In this document: one piece after another, positions 11,232-22,064 of the stretch
Layout of the letters: each line of letters begins with the position of its first letter
Numbering within the stretch: position 1 is the stretch's first letter
Assembly (NCBI GenBank): GCA_000442125.1
Contig: KE546971.1
Coordinates: 64,583 to 128,582, forward strand
Source: Opeltia flavorubescens
Taxonomy: Eukaryota > Ascomycota > Lecanoromycetes > Teloschistales > Teloschistaceae
DNA: 64,000 nucleotides
Reading direction: 5' to 3'
The notes under the pieces: generated by a model
What the model was told of the DNA's origin: nothing
What the model saw: only the letters and a program-made list of their open reading frames with translations
Database searches by the model: none
Program-made: the position numbers and the translations under genes

Positions 11232-14067
11232 ATGGATTATCTTTGGTGGTCCCCTCGTTCGCAGAGAGCGCCACCGCTTGTCCCGTTCCTGGCACAGATC
11301 GAAGACATCTGTCCATCAGCTGCATGCTTTGAGACATGGGATGTGATGAGAGTTTGGAGGTTGGAGGAGGAGACTGATCTTGATCAGTTTGCCGCAAGAT
11401 GTCAGGCTTGGCTATACTTTGGACTATTGAAGGTTCTCTTGCAGGATACTTTCGACATTACATTCTTCCTCACTACAGATGGTTTCGTGTCTGCTTCCAC
11501 GCTACCGGACGTCTTGAGACAACATGTTTTGCGCGACGATCATGAGTGGTTGGAAGAGCATTTGATCCTCGAAACTCTTGACTCTGCTATCAAGACTTTC
11601 GATGACAAAATCTTTCACGCCTTGTTCAGACAGCAGCTAATCAGCGAATCTTTCAACGTCTGGACGTCCGGCTCTGCGTGTGTGCTGCTGTCAATCTCTT
11701 TGCTCATTGAGCAGGCATCAAAATTCCTTTCAGCTGGTGCGATCGCCTCGAAAGCGAGAATACCATTTCAAGACTGTTCCTTCATCGGCTCGACTCCGGT
11801 AATAGCGCAGTCTCTGGTACAGATAGGTCGATGCCCAAGCCTGATCAAAAGATTGGTACCCAGGGTTGAAGAAGCGTTCATGTTCCTATCCTTCCCGCCA
11901 GTAGATCTTGAAGCTAAACATATGGATTGCTCGATGAGCCAATGTAACAAATTCAATGTGGATCAAAAGAAGTATAGGACGAGCCATACCAAGCAATGTT
12001 GGGATCCAGCTTGTCATTTTCAAGGCTTTGATTATCGGAGGATTTGCAACATCATAGATGATGGCAAGATTCCGCTTGTGCACAGTACCATTGATGACGA
12101 TAACAATGTGAGCATTGAGCTCCAAGCAGGGGACTTTCACTCGCAATATACAGCATTCTCACACGTTTGGGCTGGCGGTCTCGGAAACTTTCATGAGAAC
12201 GCGCTTCCAACATGCCAACTACGTGAGCTCCATTATGATGTGGCCAATTTACCGGTTAGGCGGGCCGGTGGCGCAGACGGAATGGACTTTCTATATCAGG
12301 ATTCATACTACGAATGGGTGCACGGTTTGCTGTCTAAGCTTCACGTTCCAATGATTCACAAACGTTCGCCAACATACTGGATTGATACTTTATGTATTCC
12401 CGTCATGTCGACCTCACTACCAATTGATTACACGACTTCGATCCGGAATGGCCCGTCAACTTATGAATACCAAGAAAATGACCACAGCGCAGAGACGGAG
12501 GGCCGCACCGATGATCATGCTTCCAGGCAGCGAAGATATTCGCCATTAGTTTCGAACGACATTATCGAGCCAGCACCAAACGTTGATCACAGACTTGAAG
12601 CCATAAATTCCATGAGCAGGATTTATGCAGGCGCCTCCAACGTCATTGCAATAGACCCAGAACTCCTGTATGAAGATCCGACTCAGTCTTCCTCGTTCGA
12701 AATGCTAATGGCATTGAAAATTTGCCCATGGATGGCACGCAGTTGGACACTACAGGAAGGAGCACTTGCGGGGAAGGTCTATTTGAAATTGGCATCCGGT
12801 ACGAGACAATTCTTTAGATTTGAGGGAGCTCGCTTCATGTTACGGGAGTCTCTGGTGGAGGATATTTGGCGTCAGGACGTTCTCAACGAGGACCATCCAA
12901 CGCTATCGCTTTCCCTAGTCGAATTTGGCCTGCAAGAGCTTGGTCGCGTACTCATCGCCGGATATGTACCAGGTGACAGGCATCATGAGATATCTTTCAC
13001 GGAACATCAAAACAACCGCTTTTGCCGTGTATGGAATGAACTAGCCAAGAGAAGCACGACAAAGAAGGACGATATAGCTGCGATTCTGGCTGCTCTCTCG
13101 AACCTTAGCTCAGGCGAGGTCCTGAAGCTGAGAAACCCAAAAGACCAAATGAAGGCGTTGATGAAGAGCCAATACATACTGCCTCAAGCGCTCCTTGTAG
13201 CACCGACAATGCTACCTACTGACCTCATGGAATGGGTTCCTGATTTCCCCAATTCTCATACATCGAGTATATTGATGAATCCGGAAAGCGTCATGCAAGT
13301 GACTGAGGACGGGTTCGTAATACAAGGCCCAGCTTCCCTGTTTGCACCTCTAGATACCGATTTCCCACTCTCAGGGTACATCCAAATACAAAACGTACGC
13401 GAGAATATGGCATGTCGCGTATGGTTTACTGCGGATTGTGAGGATCATGGTATTTTGGGCTCTGGTCAGCTTCTCCTGTGGTTCATGCAATGGCCATCGA
13501 ATCAAGGTCGTTGGGTCAAAGTCATCAGCAGTGACTCCAACGGGCATCGCGTAAAGCTCGGTCACGTCTTCGGGGCAAGCGGATGGGTTGAGACTCCTCT
13601 AATCAACTTTGATGACGGAACGAAGCTTGTGGCTCCATGGCCAGCAACGACCTTGGTACCCGTCCAGCCAATGATCATTGACTTACGTCCGTCTATCACT
13701 CCACTTGGAAAGATTAATCAGGCTGACGGAACTGCAGCTGTCCGAGGACCTCAAATGGTCACGCCTTCAAGCATTCCCATTCATTCAGCTTGCCTTGGGA
13801 CAAATTCGACTGATTGACTTTATCCCTGCCTTGACCGGCATCTTCTATATCCTTTCACTCCTGATGTCGGCAATATGTCTATATGTGTACTTTATGGATC
13901 TTCACAGGCCGTTGACCAACTTTCCATGGCTAAGTAATAAACCTTGGAAAATTACCCTTTTGGCAATCACAACTCCCCTAGCAGTCGGAGTCGTCCGTTA
14001 TCTTATTATTCCATTCGAATACCATGTTTTACGGGCGACAGAGTTAAGATGGGTTCAACAGACCTAG
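11232..14067 (+). CDS. HET-domain protein with C-terminal membrane segments
   Basis: This is a heterokaryon-incompatibility type protein; HET domains trigger cell death in fungal allorecognition. A long exon 11232-13655 carries an N-terminal region of ~300 residues of unknown fold. The HET core follows: YTAFSHVWAGGLGN at ~residue 306, YWIDTLCIPV at ~380, MSRIYAGASNVIAID at ~460 and MARSWTLQEGAL at ~500. An 82-nt intron at 13656-13737 (GTACCC donor, CTGAC branch, CTGCAG acceptor) moves the frame into a tail with two hydrophobic helices (around 13820-13890 and 13940-14020). The product ends at TAG 14065-14067, 917 aa. The same frame stays open beyond this stop for another 284 codons with four more helices (next entry), so the stop is probably a recent nonsense change. 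The start is the first ATG of the open frame; an earlier exon is possible. Confidence 0.75.
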
Positions 14068-14922
14068 GCGGCAAGTTTCTGGGATAAGACAACAGAGCCG
14101 AGCTCTACCTCGGAAGCGAGACGAACAGCAACAGATGATCAAGCGAATCAGGGAATCTTGCAATCTCTACCAATATCAAGAGTTGAAACAAGCCGTTCAT
14201 ATTCTTCCGCTACGGTAACTGATGGAGTTCTCCGCCGTACACGCCCAACATGGGCAATCAAAGCCTTGCTATTGCACGTCTTCCTCCTTGCGGTCTCTAT
14301 CCTCGCACTATTCCAACTCCCATCTCACCTTAAGGCTTATCCCGATTGGGTCAACAGGTACAAACCTAAGATCTGGCGTTATCTTTTCTACCCTCTCGTG
14401 AGAGCTTACATGGAAAATTCTCCTCTCGCGGTCGCCTTTCAAGCTTGTTTCATTCATTCGATCGACATGTTCTGTCGAGTTGTGATCTTAATAAGCTATC
14501 TCCTCCAATGGCTATATACATTCCACCAACATCATCGTCGTCGATCTCCAATCTTCGCTGACAAAGCTATGCTATCCGGTCGTCATGGCAGACTAGGCGC
14601 TGCCCACCGCGTCGTGCAAATTGGAGTATGGATAGTCTTTGCGGTGTTTTGGTGCTTTGTACTGGAAATTATGAGAAGCACAATCGGCTTCCTGAGGAGC
14701 GGTGATTCGGATAAGAAGACGGACTACATGACCATCATGGTTTGTTCGCTGCTCATCATTTTGGCTGTATACCTGAGAATAAGGCCTTACGTTGAAGGCA
14801 TGGCGATGAGGATATATAGCATCGTCTTCAAGACAAGACAGGATAGTGGCACGGGGGTGCAGTTCGGCGCACTGATGAATAGGATCGGAGGACGGCGGGA
14901 AGGACAGATTCGCATCGAATAG
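14068..14922 (+). CDS. In-frame continuation of the HET-membrane gene (four helices)
   Basis: Reading directly on from TAG 14065-14067 without any frame change gives 284 codons to the next stop at 14922. The segment begins with a polar linker (residues such as TTEPSSTSEARR) and then has four strongly hydrophobic segments, near 14250-14330, 14430-14520, 14610-14670 and 14730-14780. No ATG suits an independent gene start early in it: the first good hydrophobic helix comes before any Met with upstream features. I therefore regard it as the original 3' half of the HET gene, giving six membrane helices in all. Alternatives are an intron that removes the TAG (a CCTAG acceptor exists exactly there, but only weak GT donors precede it) or a separate membrane protein gene. 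Confidence 0.55.
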   Translation, partial: AASFWDKTTEPSSTSEARRTATDDQANQGILQSLPISRVETSRSYSSATVTDGVLRRTRPTWAIKALLLHVFLLAVSILALFQLPSHLKAYPDWVNRYKPKIWRYLFYPLVRAYMENSPLAVAFQACFIHSIDMFCRVVILISYLLQWLYTFHQHHRRRSPIFADKAMLSGRHGRLGAAHRVVQIGVWIVFAVFWCFVLEIMRSTIGFLRSGDSDKKTDYMTIMVCSLLIILAVYLRIRPYVEGMAMRIYSIVFKTRQDSGTGVQFGALMNRIGGRREGQIRIE

Positions 14923-15564
14923 GTCCTCGAATGCGAGACTAAAGCACAAGGTCAAACCTTTCGATACCTAGACTGAGCTCGAGAAAGCCTCCTGTACTAT
15001 CTTCGTCGATGTACTTCCTATCACTTTCTACCTATCTGGTGACTTAATTGACTCGGCTGCATATTCCTATCTTTCCCTTCTCTATCCTCATACTGTTGTA
15101 TATACTGATGCCTTCTAACCCTGTAAGCCCGCTTTCGATCTTTGTCCAGCTTTCAATAGCTGTTCCGAAGCATCGGAAAAAGAACTTGCGAGGCCGCATC
15201 TAGCTAGCTGCTCCCAATTCTGCCATTCCGACATAGATGCTATATCCGAAAACAATTGCCATGCCCCTTCCGTTGGTATACCACATTGGTCGACCATCTG
15301 CAAACCCATGTAAAGATTGATGTGTCAAGCACGTGCAGAAGCTGCAACCGGCATGTTGGCTTACTTTGACTAGATCCCGTCCTAGATACGACCTCACATT
15401 CTAGGTGCGCTCTACAGGGGCATAGATGGAAATATTGATCAACGAAAGATCTTCCAAACATATAGATCTATCCTACTCTACGCTATACTTGAAGTGAAAA
15501 TCACCTGAAGAAAGTACTTGCTCCTCCAGTCATCGACCTAACACAATCATCTATTCCAATTCAA
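14923..15564. other. Intergenic region, nothing recognised
   Basis: I see no gene. The segment holds the 3' flank of the HET-membrane gene and the promoter side of the secreted 10-cysteine copy B. Minus-strand open frames at 15115-15461 have no recognisable domain. Confidence 0.45.
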
Positions 15565-16097
15565 GTGTCGAAAACACGCTCCATCCAGATTCTACTACCG
15601 ATAGCGACCCTACTATCAATCGGCGCTTTCGCACAAAGTTGCACAACAAGTACCGTAAGCCATTTTCTCAAGTCTTCCATTAACCTCCACGTACTGTATT
15701 CAAGAAAACTGTAAAGTCATATAGCTAATCTTCACGCAGAGTGGAAGTAATCACCTCCCCCTCCCCTCCCCTCCCCTACTCACCACCCAACCCCCCTTAC
15801 TCATCGAAAATAGCATGCCCAAGCCTCTGCTCAGCAAAATACCCCTGTCCCCAGAACTGCGCTGGCTCCTATGTACGCAATTTATTCTCTTTGACTTGTC
15901 GAAAACTATCCGACTGTACGCATTGACTGACTGACAGGTTTGGACAGTGCCACGTTGAAATATCTATTGGTGAGAGTGGTAATGGGTATTGTGTCTGTAC
16001 CTGCAAGCGGTATCGAAAGAGGTGGGAGGGACTGGATCTCTCAGAAAATGATATCCTTGAGGGAAGAGATGTCAAGGAGGCTCGGGGTATATGCTAG
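15565..16097 (+). CDS. Small secreted 10-cysteine protein, copy B (effector-like)
   Basis: Paralogue of the gene at 822-1325, in the opposite orientation about 14 kb away. Exons are 15565-15654, a 7-nt microexon 15740-15746, 15814-15872 and 15948-16097, again exactly 306 nt and 101 codons. All exon phases equal those of copy A and all 10 cysteines are kept (QSCTTST, CPSLCSAKYPCPQNC, YCVCTCKRYRKR, final GIC). The hydrophobic leader (IQILLPIATLLSIGAFA) is a normal signal peptide. The odd point is the start: the frame has no ATG between the upstream TGA (15490-15492) and the leader, and a GTG stands at 15565 where ATG is expected. Either the start codon was lost, a non-AUG start is used, or an unseen upstream exon supplies it. 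Its function is unknown. Confidence 0.62.
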
Positions 16098-16892
16098 GAA
16101 AGGTACAGAGAACATCAGTGCAAGAATGTACGTGAACGCTATACGAATTTGGGTTTCAAACCTCCCAGTCAAAAAATAGAGTTCCTAAATAAATTTCCCA
16201 GCAAAACATCATTCATTTGATGATTCATTTGAAAAAAGGCAGGAAGATTTATTCCCTTAGTTTGATTACACAAATGGTATATGGTAGACCTTTTTTCGAT
16301 CTCTGTTCCTCTATTGTTTTGTTAACTTTTCACCAAAGTTTGGTTTGATGGAAGGATCATTCCTAAGACATACGTCACGTCTACATGAAAAAGGGAAGTA
16401 TTTGGAGGAGTCGCATGTGTGAACTTCAGCCGTAAGCAGAGAAATCACATATTTTTTGGAGACCATCACTTGGATTACAGTAAATGGTTGAAATATCCTT
16501 GGAATTCCCCGTGTCATGGATGCGAGGGAGATTACGGGTAAGAGTAAATGATAATCATGGCCCTTGTACTTGAGAAGCCCGGAACATTGATATTCAAAAG
16601 CAGTAAAATGATAAGCGCAAGATCTTGGCACGCTGTGAATCAAGATTATAGCACAGTATCTCCCCAACAAGACTTCCATGGATTGTATTCAAAAAATGCT
16701 AGGACCGCATCATATATCTATCTCTACCACGACAATCTTCGTCATTATTGTGCCATGTCAAAGCCCAAATACCGTACAGATAATGTCTAAGAGCAGGAGC
16801 GACCATTCTATTACCTCAAAGTTATTCTCCCAGCTGACCAAGCCCAAAGAGTTTACTAGCTAGCTCAGGCTTCACTCAATATGAAGTTCCCG
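16098..16892. other. Intergenic region, nothing recognised
   Basis: AT-rich sequence between the convergent copy B gene and the oxalate decarboxylase gene. A minus-strand open frame at 16311-16679 shows no domain, signal peptide or splice support, so I do not call it. Confidence 0.45.
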
Positions 16893-18594
16893 TCATGGGC
16901 CTTCGTCCGTGTAATTGGTGTTCAACAGGTCTGTATGTCCTGGGAGAATGTAGCTTTTGTATTTTGGCAATTTGTCCACGAGGTCGTCTGGCAGGTGTAG
17001 CGTATCCTTCACTACCTGTGGGGGTGTCAAGCCAAGCCACTGGGCGACTGAGATGTCTACAGGAAACGTTAAGCATCCATTAGCAAACGGTGTTTATTCT
17101 CAAACAATTTGGACCCTGGAAGAGTAGACAGGAGCGACCACTAACCCGTGAACTTCGGAGCCTGCAATACTTCCAGATACACAACATCAACGTCCCCCGT
17201 ATTCTCGATGTAATGTGTATCGGGAAAAGGCACATATCCGACATCCCCTTCCGCGAAGTCGAATGTCCTTGATGACACGGGCGCGGAGAAAACGGTTGTA
17301 CGAGCATTTCCAGCAATGAAGAAGTTCCACTCGTCGCTATCGGTATGCCAGTGTATCTCCCGCATCGCACCGGGCTGTATGACCACGAGCGCGACACTGA
17401 AGTTGAACGCGATGGGGAAAGTAGTCGGGTCGATGATCTTGACCGAGCCACCGGGTACAACATAAGGCTCTTGCTGGGAGAAGTGATAGGTGTACGGGTT
17501 TGTGATGATTGAGCCAGCGGGGCCGGTAATATTCTGAGCTGATAAGTTGGCCGGAGCGGGTGTTCCCGGGAAGATGTAAAGCTGGTCCTTTGGGATATTG
17601 TCGAACGCGGAGACATCTGTTCGCAGGTCCTTCGCAAGGACTGATTTGGGGGTTCGAAGGAATAGTTCTGTGGCGAGGAAGGTGTTGTCGTCGGAGAATG
17701 TGCCTTGATCGAATATTAAGAGGAATTCGCAACCTTCATCGAGGGCCTGGAGGGTGTGGGGTTTGCCGGCTGGAAAGAACCATACGTCGCCTGCGTTGAG
17801 ATCATCCTGAGAAAATTTCACTATCAGCTTACCAGGCATATGGAAGAATCGTGTCAAATTTAAGCTTGGAGCGAAAGAGAAATAGAAAAGACGTACATAG
17901 GTGGTCTGTCCAATTTCATCCACCGCGCCAACCCGGATACTACCGTTGAAGATGTAAGACCATTCGTTCGCTTGATGCCAGTGCAGCTCTCGATAAGCAT
18001 GCGGAGATAGTTTCATATCCACGCCTGCCATTTGAGTTGCAATTGGCAGCTGCTGGATATTCTGCTGACGTGCAAATCCGGCACGGTCAAGACCTGGACG
18101 ATTGTAACTCAAACCCAAAGGCCATTTGGAATTTCCGAAGTCACCGGCATCAGTACCTGGTGGAGCGTAGGTATCTGGATTCAATTTCTCGTATATCATG
18201 TTTCCTAACGGCGGTGAGTAGTCGTTGTAGAAACGCAGGAAAGACCATACTGACTTGGGCCTGGATCCGTCCCACCGCCGGTACCTCTTATGGGTTGAGG
18301 ATTCGGGACTGATTCCAGATCGAGATACAAACCCAAATCTGCATCCTCGGTTTGTCCTGGTACAAGCTGATAGTTGGTCACGATGGCGGAGTCTGCCGTA
18401 TCGACAGGATTGCCATCAGGACCATCGAAAGAGCTGGACCCGTATCGCGATCCCATTGCTCCAGGCGGTCCAGGAGGTAGTCCACTGGGAATTGCGATGG
18501 GGAGCGCTTCTCGAGCGCCCGCTGGCGCTGCAAAACCCCGGGATGAGACCTCTAGGGCAATCGAGGCTCTCAGCAGCATGTTGAGACAACCCAT
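16893..18594 (-). CDS. Oxalate decarboxylase (secreted bicupin)
   Basis: The enzyme converts oxalate to formate and CO2 with Mn in a double cupin fold, and is usually extracellular in fungi. Exons 18594-18255, 18204-17897, 17806-17146 and 17056-16893 join to 490 aa. The first exon encodes a leader (MGCLNMLLRASIALEVSSRGFA) and a Gly/Pro-rich stretch leading to the family block TDPGP-RN, which spans intron 1. Cupin 1 has ELHWHQANEW (His188, His190, Glu194) and FPAGKPH (His233). Cupin 2 has EIHWHTDSDEW (His368, His370, Glu375) and PDTHYIENTG. The fourth exon gives the typical C-terminus (VAQWLGLTPPQVV to the final DEGP). The 90-nt intron at 17807-17896 is a multiple of three and free of stops, so a naive translation would keep it as a false 30-residue insert inside cupin 1. 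Confidence 0.92.
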
Positions 18595-20545
18595 GATAGT
18601 CGAATGGCGTGTACAGAATGACGAGAGAGTATTGAATTAAGATGATCTAGGACACGAAGCAGGGAAAAGGGCAATGGCACGAGCAAGCAGCGTTTTATAG
18701 TCCGTGCGGTCATTCCGATCTCGGCGAATTGTCATCGCTCAACCAGGCTTATGTTCAACATTATTAACGCAGCGTTCTTGTCTCCGCCGTGTGGAAAAAT
18801 GCTCAAGCAGATCCGGATCTCATCGGATAGGAAGTCTTCGGAATGCAATCTATGAAGTAAGCATGGCCTAATAGTCGGGCTTGCCGAGAGCCTTGAGACA
18901 AACTGGGTGGGGATTTAGCACTAGCTAACCCATGTTTGTGATACATTCACGGACTACAAGTCAAGTCGGACGCTCTTGTATTCGTGCTCGCTCAATCGAA
19001 TTGACCTACTGGGCTCCTGTATCCTGCGTTGATATATCGAGCCAGAGGAGGTGTAAGGTAGGCATCTCGCGAAGGAAAAGATGTTCTGTTGATACAATTG
19101 TATACATGGCATCTGACGGTGTAGCAATGACCGTGCGTTGCAGATGGGCTTTTTGTGCAACATCGGTGATCAGAAAGCCCATGTTCGATGCAACTGAAAT
19201 AGGCAGACGGCGTTGCGGGATCATGGAAGCCGGGAGACGGGGTCCAGGAAACCGCGTGACCGATCAGTGTAAACAGATGTCAGCATTCAATCTCGTTAAT
19301 TCCATGCAGCTGGAATCACATTGAGGATGTCATTCCGGTCGAGAAGAATATTACCATCATAAGCTTAGGAGCGAATTGTTATTGGAGAATAGTTTGTGTG
19401 GTAAGTATAGTATCAGTGATGTGCAGTATTTCTTGACGCGTCAAAATCCATAAAAGCCGATCCCATTCGCCCAGATTACAAGGTCCTAGTGTGCTGTCTT
19501 TTCCTTCCCCGATCAGTCTTCCAAGAATGCATTGATCATTGTGACGCTCGAGGCATAATGTTAGCGCGTGACTGAATCTATAGATTGACGCAGCCTTCGG
19601 AGCATTAAAAGCGGTGAGATGTACCGCGTCGTGAAAGAGCAGTGGAAAATGCCGGACTCGCCGAAATGACTCGGAAACGTGCGGAAATCAGCGGCGATCT
19701 TCCGTCTGAACCTATGGGGCTTCAGCCCTTGATCGGAAATAATTCAGCTCTCATAGCCAAAACTCCATTTCCTCAAAGAAAATGGTCTCATCACATACCT
19801 TAATAGTTCTATCTCTTATTATGCTTTCAATATGAGATACTCGCATCGACGATCTGGGCTGTAAGGGGCAACAGCAGGTATCATATAATGTCAATGCTTA
19901 TCATCGTATGCTCCTAATTGTTGCAGTCGATGCCGAGGACTAAGTATAGTCTAGGAGATATTTACGAATGACTGAAATGCATAGTCATTACAGCCAACCA
20001 GCCAAAACATCCAGCCACCTACTCGTCCCTCGCTCGAGATTATCGACCCTTAGAATTGGGTCGTATCATCTGTTTCCCGAAGCAGACGGCTCGAAGAAGT
20101 CGCTTGTACCTGCGCTTCTACATGCGACTGAAGGCGTAAAAATTCCGACCTAGAAACGCCCGAAGCGCAAGTGCGACGTTTCCGTTCTATCAATAGTGAT
20201 ACACTCACTTCAATCTGGATTTTCTGCCCCGCGTTTGCTGTTCCCCTTCGTTGTTCTGATGTTTCCGTTGTTTAATCAATGTTTCGTTTAGATGCGATCT
20301 CGACCTTGACTGCTCAAATCCAGGCACAACCTTAACGTCTTTGGATTTCAGTCCAATACATGCGCACAAAACCCAGATAGGCTGAAGCCTAAGGCATACT
20401 TCCTAGAACGCGCATGCGTAAACTAGTAAATTCTCCTTGACTTCTTGCGCTGCTTGAACATAAATGCATGTATTTCCCCCTGTGTTAGAGCAGGACTTCA
20501 GCATTGCGGGTTGAAATCGAAAATTGATTGAAAAATACCACCATC
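18595..20545. other. Long region without a recognised gene
   Basis: No coding feature is supported over almost 2 kb. The 18600-18900 part is the likely promoter of the oxalate decarboxylase gene, and 20200-20545 that of the secreted M35-like gene. The open frames at 18932-19324 and 19968-20153 have unremarkable composition and no domain. Confidence 0.45.
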
Positions 20546-21391
20546 ATGCCTTTCCTCGCTTCCATTCCTCTCACACTTCTCCTGATATCCTCCACATTCC
20601 ATCTCCCCTGCCTCGCAAGCCCATACACCAGAACAACCTCACGGAGCCAAGGCTTCGCAATCATAACCTCATCCTGCAACCCCACTTGGGCCAGAAACGT
20701 AAACCAAACCCAAAACCTCTTCGACGCCTGGAACTCCGTCCAAGCCCTCACGGCCGCCGGCCTCAACGCCCTGAAATCCCCAACCCAAGCGCCATACAAC
20801 TACTTTTTCCGCCCCGAGGAACTCGACTACGTAACGCATACCCTGCAAAACCTGCAACGACTATCCCAAGACCCTAATGCCTTTCTCGCAAGAGGAGATG
20901 ATGGCCGGTCGAAGTACATTGAGATTACCTGCAGTGATGATACGTTGTGTACGCGCGATGACCAATGGGGCGCAGCTATCTACAGCGGCGGCGCAACGGT
21001 AAATAGCTGGACAGTCACCCTCTGCGACTACGGCCTCAACTCCCTCGAGCGGAATCGCCCACCCTGCACTAATGGCGCCGGAGTGCCGAGCCTAGGCTGG
21101 GTGTTAGTCAAATACCTAGTCCAGATGTGGAGTTTCATCGCCGTGAGCGGCGACAATGCGATTGGTCCGGTGGCATGTCACAAGCTTGTCACAACACCTG
21201 GAGGGGATCCGAAGGCTAATTCGGAGAATTGGGCTTACTTTTTGGAATGGGCGCTGGATTTGGGGTATGGAGAACGGCCGGGGTTGAATATGGGGGGTGC
21301 GCCCGCGAAGGTGGAGACGTGTTTGGGGAATTGGAGGGAGCATCCGCAGGATGTGCTGCCTACGTGGGCGAGACAGGGGATTACGGCTTGA
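20546..21391 (+). CDS. Secreted M35-like (deuterolysin-fold) protein without HEXXH
   Basis: Single exon. I start at the ATG 20546, which leads straight into a signal peptide (MPFLASIPLTLLLISSTFHL, cleavage near CLA-SP). The 281-aa product resembles fungal secreted putative-peptidase proteins of the M35/lysine-endopeptidase group: a cysteine-containing core (ITCSDDTLC, VTLCDYGLN, RPPC) and a C-terminal block GPVACHKLV...ANSENWAYFLEWAL, which corresponds to the family's Asp/Asn-x-Tyr region. At the position where the zinc motif HEXXH should lie the sequence reads WVLVKYLVQMW. Both zinc histidines and the catalytic Glu are therefore absent, so proteolysis is unlikely. I infer a non-catalytic secreted relative. 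The family assignment is moderate because similarity outside the C-terminal block is weak. Confidence 0.6.
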   Translation: MPFLASIPLTLLLISSTFHLPCLASPYTRTTSRSQGFAIITSSCNPTWARNVNQTQNLFDAWNSVQALTAAGLNALKSPTQAPYNYFFRPEELDYVTHTLQNLQRLSQDPNAFLARGDDGRSKYIEITCSDDTLCTRDDQWGAAIYSGGATVNSWTVTLCDYGLNSLERNRPPCTNGAGVPSLGWVLVKYLVQMWSFIAVSGDNAIGPVACHKLVTTPGGDPKANSENWAYFLEWALDLGYGERPGLNMGGAPAKVETCLGNWREHPQDVLPTWARQGITA

Positions 21392-21537
21392 GGAAAGTTT
21401 TTTTTTCCGGGAGACAAGTTACTCCTTGAGGGTTTAGATGTATGTTGAATAGTTATGTATACTACTTCTCTCTATGAACGTAAACTAAATATTGATCCTG
21501 TTCTGCATATCATCATACTCGACCTTGCCCATTAATC

Positions 21538-22064
21538 CTAAATCTCTAGCTCCTTGACGATTGTCACGACGAACGTCGGTGAATAGCGCCTCGCTTGGTC
21601 CGGAGTCAATGACTCCAGTCCCTCCCATTTAGTAGCCGGGATCCGCCTCTGGTACTGAACATATCTATCAAACAAAGAGCCCGGCCGATATAGGTACAGC
21701 ACCAAACTCCCCTTCCCACCTGCACCACGTATAGAAGTAATATATATCAGCTGCGCCACGAGAGATGCAATATACACTGGAAGGGCACGATTATTGAAAC
21801 GGGAAGAAGGGAGGCTATAATTACCAGCAACCATCCTCCCGCCGGCTACTCTAGCCATCATCGTTAGTCCACCGCACGCACCCAAATCATCTCCCCCGTC
21901 TCCCTCACGATATCAATCCAATAGCCCTTATAATCCCCCCACTTCCCCCAGCTTCCATAACCAAACTCCTCTCTCTCCAGCGCCAGCAGAAAGTTTTCAC
22001 TACTACTAACCCACCCCTCGTCCAGACGTCGAAAAAGCCCAAAAAAAATTACAGATTCTTCCAT
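21538..22064 (-). CDS. Putative small hypothetical protein, structure uncertain
   Basis: Two abutting minus-strand open frames look coding. The first (22064-21864) starts MEESVIFFGLFRRL and runs to ETGEMIWVRAVD. The second (21885-21538) contains YRPGSLFDRYVQYQRRIP and ends in SPTFVVTIVKELEI. The join shows a GTGCGT donor and a perfect CTAAC branch-like sequence, but none of the nearby AG acceptors restores the phase. Either the intron is unusual, a base is missing, or the gene is broken. I recognise no family. Confidence 0.35.

Noticed and set aside
10975-11397. Minus-strand 140-aa open frame
   Set aside because: No domain, overlaps the start of the HET-membrane gene on the other strand, shadow-like composition.
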